From Lentzea jiangxiensis (GTDB lineage Bacteria > Actinomycetota > Actinomycetes > Mycobacteriales > Pseudonocardiaceae): 64,000 nt of DNA. The notes beneath the pieces are model-generated. The model was not told the DNA's origin and did no database searches. It saw only the letters and a list, made by a program, of their open reading frames with translations. Below are positions 57,593 through 64,000 of this stretch, in pieces. Numbering within the stretch: the stretch's first letter is position 1; each line of letters begins with the position of its first letter. A program made the translations under genes and the position numbers. The DNA lies in NCBI RefSeq assembly GCF_900104175.1, contig NZ_FNIX01000002.1, positions 62,001 to 126,000 on the forward strand. The letters are read 5' to 3'.

Positions 57593-58696
57593 ATGGGCAT
57601 CCTGTTCGTCACACTCGCCGGGCACGGCCACGTCACGCCGACGCTGGCGGTGGTCGAGGAACTCGTCGGACGCGGCGCCGATGTCGAGTACGCGACCGGC
57701 GCCGAGCACGCCGAGGCGGTGAGGAGCGCGGGCGCGCGGTGGGTGGAGCTCCCCGCGCTGCCCGAGTTCCGGCCCGTCACCGCCAACCCGGTCGACGAGT
57801 GGTTCCCGCACTACTTCGCCGCGATGAGCGTCGCGTACCCGATCCTGCTCGACCGCTGCCGGACCGCGAGACCCGAGCTGATCTGCTACGACGCGACGAA
57901 CTGGCCGGCGCGGCTCGTGGCGCGCAAGCTCGGCGTCCCGGCGGTGCGCACAGTGCCGCACATCGCGTCCAACGAGCACCACCGGGTCATGGACGTCGAC
58001 CTCGACCGCTACCTCACCGGGCACACCTCGCGGTTCGCCGCCGAGCACGGCGTCGAGCTCGACCCGTGGAGCACCGTCGATGCGCCGGAAGCGTGCAGCA
58101 TCGTGTTCGTGCCGCGCGAGTTCCAGCCGTGCGGGGAGACTTTCGACGAGTCGTTCCACTTCGTCGGGCCCGTGCTCGGGCGCCGGGCCGACGAGCGGTG
58201 GGCACCACGCCGTGACGACCGGCCGCTGCTCTACGTCTCGCTCGGTTCGATCATGAGCGACCCGGCCTTCTACCGGGCGTGCGCCGACCAGTTCTCCGAC
58301 GGCGTCTGGCAGGTGGCCATGAGTGCGCGCGGTGTCGCCGGGACGCACGACGTCGAGGTGCGGCCGTGGTTCCCGCAGCCCGCGGTCCTGCGGCACGCCA
58401 AGGCGTTCATCAGCCACGGCGGCATGAACTCGACGATGGAGGCGCTGCACGGGGCAGTGCCGCTGGTCGTCGTCCCGCAGACGCCGGAACAGGAGCAGAA
58501 CGCCGACCGCGTCGCCGAACTGGGCCTGGGCGAACGGGTCGACGACCACGCGGACCTGCGCGCGGCCGTCGACCGGGTCGCGGCGGACGGCACGATCCGG
58601 CGCAACCTCGACCGGATGCGTGCCGCCATCGCGAGCAGCGGCGGCGCCGCGAGGGCCGCCGACGTCGTCCTCAGCCGAGCACCTCGCGGAGCTTGA
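57593..58696 (+). CDS. MGT-type glycosyltransferase (GT1)
   Basis: A 367-residue GT-B enzyme: ILFVTLAGHGHVTPTLAVVEEL at the N-terminus, and the sugar-nucleotide region RPWFPQPAVLRHAKAFISHGGMNSTMEALHGAVPLVVVPQTPEQ near 265-310 (read in parts), which is the GT1/MGT signature. Such enzymes glycosylate macrolides, aglycones or lipids. The ABC exporter and Gfo/Idh genes upstream suggest a small glycosylation-and-efflux unit. Its 3' end overlaps the convergent hydrolase by 26 bp. Confidence 0.9.
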   Translation: MGILFVTLAGHGHVTPTLAVVEELVGRGADVEYATGAEHAEAVRSAGARWVELPALPEFRPVTANPVDEWFPHYFAAMSVAYPILLDRCRTARPELICYDATNWPARLVARKLGVPAVRTVPHIASNEHHRVMDVDLDRYLTGHTSRFAAEHGVELDPWSTVDAPEACSIVFVPREFQPCGETFDESFHFVGPVLGRRADERWAPRRDDRPLLYVSLGSIMSDPAFYRACADQFSDGVWQVAMSARGVAGTHDVEVRPWFPQPAVLRHAKAFISHGGMNSTMEALHGAVPLVVVPQTPEQEQNADRVAELGLGERVDDHADLRAAVDRVAADGTIRRNLDRMRAAIASSGGAARAADVVLSRAPRGA

Positions 58697-59510
58697 CCGC
58701 GAACTCCTCGGGCTTGCCCGCGTACCCGAACTCGCCACCGAGGAACCCGCCGTGGTGGCTCGGGAACACGACGGCCTCCTGGCCGAGCAGCCGTGCCGTG
58801 TGGATGGCCGTGCGCGCCGTGAACGTGTCACCGGTCTCCTCGCCCACGGCGATCACGACACGGGTGGGGGCGGCGGCCAGCGCGTCCACCCGCACCTCGT
58901 AGTCGGTGATGGCGAGCGAGGAGGTGCCCAACAGCGGGTCGTCGCGCCTGCCGTCGTCCTCGGACGGCATGCCGAACTGGGCGGGGTCCGGTGCGGGCAG
59001 GGCGAAGTACTCGTCGGTGTACTCGCCGGCCCACGAGCTCATCTGGATGAACGCGGCCATGCCGGCACCGCCGCCCTTGGCCTGGTACACGTCCATGAAC
59101 GCGTCACGGGCGCGGCGGGCGGCGGCCGCGTCGGGCAGCACGTCGATGATCGGCGGCTCGTGCGCGACGAGCGTGACGACGTCGTCCGGGTAGGCCGCGA
59201 CGAGCTCGAGCGCCGTCACGGCACCGCCGCTGGACGCGAACAGGTCGACCGGGCCGCCGACGGCCTCGATCACCGCGTGCACGTCCGCGGCCTGGGTCTG
59301 CGGCGTGTTGTCGGTGCGGCCGTCCGACCGGGTGCTCCTGCCGAGACCGCGCGGGTCGTAGGTGATCACCTTGCGGTCCGGGAACTGCGCGCGCAGGGCG
59401 GTGAAGCCGCTGGCGTCCATCGGCTGGCCGATCATCATCAGCGGGCGGCCCTCGCCGCTCACGTCGTAGGCGATGGAGGCGCCGTCGGTGTCCAGGAAAT
59501 GGGTTTCCAT
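58671..59510 (-). CDS. Alpha/beta hydrolase
   Basis: A 279-residue hydrolase: DGASIAYDVSGEGRPLMMIG, DPRGLGRSTRSDGR (Arg-Gly loop), nucleophile DLFASSGGAVTALELV (A-S-S-G-G, Ser) and late FPSHHGGFLGGE histidine. The D-x-R-G-L-G-x-S motif is typical of the fold. ATG 59510 is preferred; longer readings are shadows. Function not assigned. Confidence 0.88.
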   Translation of the reverse strand: METHFLDTDGASIAYDVSGEGRPLMMIGQPMDASGFTALRAQFPDRKVITYDPRGLGRSTRSDGRTDNTPQTQAADVHAVIEAVGGPVDLFASSGGAVTALELVAAYPDDVVTLVAHEPPIIDVLPDAAAARRARDAFMDVYQAKGGGAGMAAFIQMSSWAGEYTDEYFALPAPDPAQFGMPSEDDGRRDDPLLGTSSLAITDYEVRVDALAAAPTRVVIAVGEETGDTFTARTAIHTARLLGQEAVVFPSHHGGFLGGEFGYAGKPEEFAVKLREVLG

Positions 59511-59782
59511 GTGGGTTCTCCCCAGTGGAGTCGGGTCTGGACAGCCTAGTCGCAGCACAGCGCGGCGCGGCGGACCTCGAAGCGGTGCGGGCGCTGAGCG
59601 ACCTGCCGTCGCGAGTGGACGTTCCGGCGACCGGCGACGTGGCTCGGGGTTTCTACGGCGCGGCCGAGGCGGCACCGTGAGCGAGGTCCTCGCGGTCCTG
59701 CGGCGAACGGCCGCGCGGGCACAACACCGCCCGAGGTCACCGGCGTGAACGGCGGGGAGTCCTCTGATCCGGACCCGGGAGA

Positions 59783-60508
59783 TCAGTCGCTGTCGACGGT
59801 CTCCTCGGACGTCTTGTGGTCGTGGTAGGTCCGGCGGGTCTGCTCCGCGTGGCGGTGCATGACCTCGCCGGCCCGCTCGGCGTCGCCGTCGGCGATGGCC
59901 GTGACCAGGTCGGCGTGCTCGTTCCACGAGTCGCGGCTGCGGGGGCGGGCGATCGGCGTGTAGTACCAGCGCACCCGGCGGTCGACCAGCCCGATCATCT
60001 CGGACAGGACCTTGTTGCGGCCGATCGTCGCGACCGCCGCGTGCAGGTCGGCGTTCGCCTTGACGAGGCGGTCGACGTTCGCGGAGGCGAGGGCTTCCTC
60101 GCCGGCCTTCTGCAGCTTCCTGAGGTGCTTCACGTCGGTCGCGGTGGCGTGCTCGGCGGCGAGCTTCGCGGAGTAGGTCTCCAGCACGCCGCGCACGGCG
60201 AGCAGCTGGTCGGCCTCTTCCTCGGTCGGCGTGTGCACGAAGGCGCCCTGGGCTGGCCGCAGGTCGACCCAGCCGTCGGTCTGCAGGCGTTGCAACGCCT
60301 CGCGCACCGGCTGCCTGCTCACGCCGAGGTGCGCGGCCAGTTCGGCCTCGACCAGGTGCTGGCCGGGGGCGAGGGTGCGGTTGACGATGAGCTCGAGCAG
60401 TGCCTCGTAGACGGCCTGGCGCAGCGGAGCGGGTCGTTCGACCCGGCGCGTCGCAGCGGCGCTGAGGGGGCCACGGGGAGCCCGGCGCCGACTGGACGGG
60501 GAGGTCAT
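59783..60508 (-). CDS. GntR family regulator with FCD domain
   Basis: A 241-residue regulator. The winged helix covers residues 30-90 (LRQAVYEALLELIVNRTLAPGQHLVEAELAAHLGVSRQPVREALQRL read in parts) and the all-helical FCD ligand domain 100-225 (LLAVRGVLETYSAKLA, HADLHAAVATIG, EHADLVTAIADGDAERA with the metal-binding His pattern). An AT-rich near-palindrome TTTTTGCATACGAAAA lies just upstream, likely its own operator. Confidence 0.9.
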   Translation of the reverse strand: MTSPSSRRRAPRGPLSAAATRRVERPAPLRQAVYEALLELIVNRTLAPGQHLVEAELAAHLGVSRQPVREALQRLQTDGWVDLRPAQGAFVHTPTEEEADQLLAVRGVLETYSAKLAAEHATATDVKHLRKLQKAGEEALASANVDRLVKANADLHAAVATIGRNKVLSEMIGLVDRRVRWYYTPIARPRSRDSWNEHADLVTAIADGDAERAGEVMHRHAEQTRRTYHDHKTSEETVDSD

Positions 60509-60521
60509 GCCGCGAGAGTAC

Positions 60522-60540
60522 AGCTTTTCGTATGCAAAAA
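60522..60540. promoter_or_regulatory. Likely GntR operator
   Basis: Just upstream of the GntR start the minus strand reads TTTTTGCATACGAAAA, close to the TTGTATACAA type of site used by FCD-group GntR regulators. The position is accurate to a base or two. Confidence 0.45.
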
Positions 60541-60922
60541 GCCCTGCTGGACCACGCCAGGCGGGTTGTTCGGAGGAATCAGTGCCCACGTCGGCGCGGC
60601 GGTGCACCGCGCAGGCGTGGAAGTGCACCTGCCTCGCGCGTGGAGGCGCGCTCGCCGCCGCGTTGTCCTCGAGCCGACGGTCATCCGGCCCTCCGGCAGG
60701 TCTCCGCGACGATCTCCAGCACCTGGCCGGACGGCACCGGGGGCGCCTCGGTGCGGCGGACGTGACCTCGGGGTGGCGGGACAGGAGGCGGGACAGCCGG
60801 CGCAGGTGCAGGGCGTTGGTGAGGTCCGCGTGCTCTCCGGCGTCACCACCCGGCCCGCGGCCGTCCAGCCAGGCTGGAGAAGCGCGATGCGGCACGGATC
60901 GCGCTCCGCTTGGCCGCAGCCG
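60541..60922. other. Stretch without an intact gene between GntR and SARP genes
   Basis: On the minus strand, GC3-rich fragments read HADLTNALHLRRLSRLL then, after a frame change near 60740-60770, PPVPSGQVLEIVAETCRRAG with a stop near 60681. They look like the tail of a lost gene. I cannot name the family. Confidence 0.3.
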
Positions 60923-63607
60923 CTACAGGCGCCCGCGGACCTCGTCGGCCTTGGGTTCGCCCAGTTCCTCGAACAGGGCGACCGACTCGAGCCAGCACTT
61001 CTCCGCTCCCCGGCGGTCGCCGAGGCCGTCCAGCGCCAGCCCGAGGTTGTCGAGCGACTCGGCCTGCCCGTACAGGTCACCGATCTCGCGGAACACCACC
61101 AGCGCGCGGTCGACCACCGATGCGGCCTCGGCGAAGTCGAGCAGGCCCCGGTGCGCCTCGCCGATGTTGTTGAGCAGGATGGCCTCGCTGTACGGGTCCT
61201 TGATCTCCTGCCGGATCTCGAGCGCCCGCAGGTACCGCGCCAGGGCGACGTCGAACCGGCCCGCGTCGGCGTGCAGCAGGCCGATGTTGTTCAGCAGCAC
61301 TGCCTCGGTGTGCGCGTTGCCCAGCTCACGGGCGATCTCGGCGGACTGCTCGTAGCACGCCAGCGCCTCGTCGACCCGTCCCTGGACCATGTAGGCGATG
61401 CCCAGGTTGTTGAGCGCCGGTTCCTGTCGCGACCGGTCCCCGGTGGCGCGGAAGATCGCGAGGGCCTGCTGGGTGTGCTCGATCGCCTCGTCGTGCCGCC
61501 GGACCTCGCGCAGCGCGATGCCGAGCGTGATCAGCATCCTGCCCTCGGCGGCCCGGTCGCCGGTCGACCGCGCGGCGGCCAGCGCGATGCCGTGCGTGTC
61601 GATCCAGTCCGCCCAGTGCTTGCGCAGGTTGAAGAAGTCCCACAGGCACTGGGCGAGGCTCCAGGAGTGCTCCGGCAGGTCGTGTTCGGCGGCATCTCGG
61701 ACGGCGGCGACGAGGTTCGCGCGTTCGGTGTCGCACCACAGCAGGGCGGCGTCCCGGTCGGCGAACGAACGCGGGTGCACGGCCGGGTCCGGTGCCGCGA
61801 TCTCCAGCTTGCGCTGCGGGTTCAGCCGCCGGGCGCTCTGCCACGCGGTGTTGACGTACCAGTCGAGCACCCGGCGCCGCGCCAACGCCCTGGCCGGCGG
61901 CGGTTCGGCGGCCGTGACCTGTTCGACGGCGTACGCGCGCAGCAGGTCGTGCAGGCTGTAACGACCCGGGGTGTGCTGTTGCAGCAGGTGTTCGTCGAGC
62001 AACGTCTCCAGCAGGTCGCCCGCCTCGAACGCGGTCAGCCCGGCGAGGGCGGCGGCGGACTCGGCGGTGACGTCCTCCCCGGGGTGGAGTCCGAGGAGGC
62101 GAAACAGACGCCTCTGGTTTTCGGGCAACGCCTGGTACGAGAGGTCGAACACGCCCCGCGCACCGAGACCGCCCCCTCGCTCCAGTCGGGTCAGGAGGTC
62201 CCGCATGGTCCACTGTGGACGACGGGCTAGGCGTTTCGCGGCCAGTGCCACGGCGATCGGCAGGTGCCCGCACAGCTCGGCGATCCGCTCCGCCGCCTCG
62301 CGGTCGGCCTGCACGCGGTCCTCGCCCGCGATCCGGGAGAGCAGTGCCAGGGCCTCGGTGGCGGTGAAGACGTCGAGGAAGAGCGACCGCACGCCGTCGA
62401 GGCGCAGCAGCGTGCGGCGGCTCGTGATCAGCACCATGCAGGTCGCGCCGCCCGGCAGCAACGGCAGCACCTGGTCCTCGCCGGCGGCGTTGTCCAGCAG
62501 CACCAACGCGCGCTTGCCCGCCAGCCGGTCGCGGTAGAGCGCCGCGCGTTCCTCGAGCGACTCCGGGATCTGCGCGCCGGACACGCCCAGCAGGCGCAGG
62601 AAGCTCTCCAGCACGGCGGACGGGTCCGCGGGCAGCTCGTCGGCGTCGAAGCCGTGCAGGTCCGCCCACAGTTGCACGTCCGGATACCGCTGCACCAGCT
62701 GGTGTGCGGCCCTCACGGCGAGCTTGGTCTTGCCGACCCCGGCCATGCCCTCGATCGCGGAGATCACGACCGTGGTCTGCGGTCCCGGTGCGCACAGCTG
62801 CCGCAGCTCCGACTCGCGGCCGGTGAACTCGGCGATGTCCATCGGCAGCTGGCGGTGCGCGTTCAAGGCCGCGGGTGAGGGCACCCGGCTCTCCAGGACC
62901 ACCTGCTGCAACTGGCGCAACCGCGCGCCCGGTTCGACGCCGACCTGCTCGACCACGTGCCGCCGGGCCGCGGCGTAGGCCTCCAGCGCCTCGCCGCGGC
63001 GCCCGGAGCGGTCCAGGGCGATCATCAGCTGCGCCCAGAGCTCCTCGCGCAGCGGGTGCAGCGCCGTCTCCAGCCGCAACCGGTCGATCACGTCGTCGAA
63101 CCGGCCGAGCTCCAGCGACGCCTTGGCGAACCGTTCGACCGCCGTCAATCTGCGCTCCTGGATCCGGGTGAGCTCCGCGCGCAGCAACGGTCCCGCGTTG
63201 AGCTCGGCGGTCGGGACACCGCGCCAGAGGGCGAGCGCCCGTCCGAAGTGGTCCGCCGCCGCTTCGGCCGCACCTTCGATGAGAGCGCTCTCACCTGCTC
63301 GGAACTGGTCTTCGAACACGTCCAGGTCGAGCTCGCCGGGTTCGACGACGAGCTCGTAGCCGTGACCCGGTCTGGTTCTCAACCGGTCCCCGAGGACCTT
63401 GCGCAACCCTGCGACGTACGTGCGCAGGTTCGACTCGGGGGAAACGGGCGGTGAGTCCCAGGCGGCGTCCGTCAGCTGTGCGACGCTGACAGCCTCGTTG
63501 GCGTGCAGCAGCAGCATGGTGAGCACCGCGCGCCGCCTCGGTCCGCCCAGCTCCAGCAGTGTGCCCGCCCGCCGTGCCTCCAGCGAACCGAGCAGCAGGA
63601 ACTCCAC
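60923..63607 (-). CDS. SARP/AfsR-type regulator with NB-ARC and TPR domains
   Basis: An 894-residue multidomain regulator. Residues 1-95 are an OmpR-like winged helix (LGSLEARRAGTLLELGGPRRRAVL, LTDAAWDSPP, LRTYVAGLRKVLGDRL), 95-245 the bacterial transcriptional activation domain (DVFEDQFRAGESALI, ELWAQLMIALDRSGRRGEALEAY), then an NB-ARC ATPase (about 265-560) with P-loop EGMAGVGKTKLAV, VLLDNAAGEDQVLPLLP and GHLPIAVALAAKRLA, and C-terminal TPR repeats (about 660-880, e.g. ALNNLGIAYMVQGRVDEALACY). SARPs activate antibiotic or morphological genes. GTG 63607 follows GAGGAGAG. No biosynthetic cluster is evident in the window. Confidence 0.93.
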   Translation of the reverse strand: MEFLLLGSLEARRAGTLLELGGPRRRAVLTMLLLHANEAVSVAQLTDAAWDSPPVSPESNLRTYVAGLRKVLGDRLRTRPGHGYELVVEPGELDLDVFEDQFRAGESALIEGAAEAAADHFGRALALWRGVPTAELNAGPLLRAELTRIQERRLTAVERFAKASLELGRFDDVIDRLRLETALHPLREELWAQLMIALDRSGRRGEALEAYAAARRHVVEQVGVEPGARLRQLQQVVLESRVPSPAALNAHRQLPMDIAEFTGRESELRQLCAPGPQTTVVISAIEGMAGVGKTKLAVRAAHQLVQRYPDVQLWADLHGFDADELPADPSAVLESFLRLLGVSGAQIPESLEERAALYRDRLAGKRALVLLDNAAGEDQVLPLLPGGATCMVLITSRRTLLRLDGVRSLFLDVFTATEALALLSRIAGEDRVQADREAAERIAELCGHLPIAVALAAKRLARRPQWTMRDLLTRLERGGGLGARGVFDLSYQALPENQRRLFRLLGLHPGEDVTAESAAALAGLTAFEAGDLLETLLDEHLLQQHTPGRYSLHDLLRAYAVEQVTAAEPPPARALARRRVLDWYVNTAWQSARRLNPQRKLEIAAPDPAVHPRSFADRDAALLWCDTERANLVAAVRDAAEHDLPEHSWSLAQCLWDFFNLRKHWADWIDTHGIALAAARSTGDRAAEGRMLITLGIALREVRRHDEAIEHTQQALAIFRATGDRSRQEPALNNLGIAYMVQGRVDEALACYEQSAEIARELGNAHTEAVLLNNIGLLHADAGRFDVALARYLRALEIRQEIKDPYSEAILLNNIGEAHRGLLDFAEAASVVDRALVVFREIGDLYGQAESLDNLGLALDGLGDRRGAEKCWLESVALFEELGEPKADEVRGRL

Positions 63608-64000
63608 AGGTGCATCTCTCCTCGATGATCCGGGCACCGGGGTGCACAGCCATCCTCGCGCACTTCCGGGCCACCTGTGCGCGGCCTGGGCGAAATCTGT
63701 GCGCGCCTCCTGGCACCTTTGTACCCAGATCCGGAACCTGCGCCGCCAGGCCCGGTCAACCTCCCGGGAGTGGGGGTCGGCGCAGTTCCCGGGTCCGGTT
63801 CCCCCAGAACCCGGCCGGCGTGTGAAAGTCACCGCGCACGTCGGCCACCTTTCCGCAAGACCGGTGGCCCGGACGGGTCCCCCAGACTGAATCCGGGCCA
63901 CCACCTTGCGGGAGCTGTTCCAGGCGTTCGAGCGCCTCACGACGTTCCGGCAGCGTCCGCCGCCTTCGCTCTGGACTCCTCACCCGGGAGGTCCACCCGC
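63608..64000. other. Right-edge intergenic region
   Basis: Upstream of the SARP gene; no intact CDS. It contains an imperfect inverted repeat GGTTC-N5-GAACC (63797-63811) and a 9-bp direct repeat TCCCCCAGA (63800-63808, 63878-63886). At the very edge, a minus-strand frame ending near 63939 (DLPGEESRAKAADAAGTS) could be the tail of a gene lying to the right. Confidence 0.4.

Noticed and set aside
63797..63811. Inverted repeat upstream of the SARP gene
   Set aside because: Imperfect and GC-driven; too weak to call an operator.
1..64000. CRISPR arrays, tRNA or rRNA genes, integrases or intact insertion sequences
   Set aside because: Looked for repeated spacers, cloverleaf-like segments and transposase motifs; none seen.

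Overview
The window is high-GC actinobacterial chromosome. Codons are strongly GC3-biased, GTG starts are frequent, and many genes overlap by 4 bp (GTGA/ATGA). Typical actinobacterial families are present: a SARP/AfsR regulator, an ECF41 sigma factor, DinB/mycothiol-type proteins, and HAF and DUF6545 (MAB_1171c-like) proteins. The gene content fits a soil saprophyte of the Pseudonocardiales type (Lentzea, Saccharothrix or Amycolatopsis-like), but the genus is a guess. No rRNA, tRNA, CRISPR array, integrase or intact insertion sequence was seen.

Layout. 1-10.1 kb: a partial membrane protein, a PepSY protein with a membrane partner, a PadR/SnoaL divergent pair, a coupled nucleotidyltransferase-methyltransferase pair, adenosine deaminase, AraC, a STAS protein, a secreted esterase and a macrodomain protein. 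10.1-18.4 kb: a LacI-controlled operon with a YtfQ-like sugar-binding lipoprotein, a two-domain ATPase, two permeases and a secreted GH2 enzyme with two AbfB modules. It looks like a furanose scavenging system. 18.4-26.3 kb: a flavoprotein, small membrane proteins, NmrA/MarR, an AhpD-like protein, a decayed VOC gene, a secreted subtilase and two coupled membrane proteins. 26.3-30.5 kb: a putative amide-utilisation cluster (MarR, an AmiC-like binding protein without signal peptide, an APC permease and acetamidase/formamidase). 30.5-31.8 kb: gene remnants and an orphan catC.

31.8-34.4 kb: an XRE regulator, an ImmA/IrrE-type metallopeptidase and a seven-helix DUF6545 protein in one overlapping operon, then DinB. 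34.6-40.7 kb: an ECF41 sigma factor with its NAD-binding partner behind a recognisable ECF41 promoter, a HAF-repeat exoprotein, a quinone oxidoreductase, a carboxylesterase and a TPR protein. 40.6-45.3 kb: an alpha/beta hydrolase-SDR fusion with a broken ferredoxin-reductase remnant, its divergent TetR with two perfect operators, a PhcB-like methyltransferase and an SGNH lipoprotein. 45.4-50 kb: a Tat-exported FAD dehydrogenase with a PucR regulator, a secreted guanyl RNase, and a lipoprotein joining a degenerate SNase fold to CBM2.

50.1-54 kb: a tight pcaH-pcaG-pcaB-pcaC-pobA operon turns 4-hydroxybenzoate into protocatechuate and carries it to the enol-lactone. The later steps (pcaD, pcaIJ, pcaF) are not in the window. 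54.1-64 kb: a Nudix protein, a NatAB-like ABC exporter, a Gfo/Idh oxidoreductase, an MGT-type glycosyltransferase, an alpha/beta hydrolase, a GntR regulator and a large SARP-NB-ARC-TPR regulator.

Three clusters are the most worth following up: the furanose operon, the amide cluster with an apparently cytosolic receptor, and the XRE/metallopeptidase/7TM triad. Several pseudogenes (VOC, YCII, LuxR HTH, ferredoxin reductase) show that the regions between operons are decaying.
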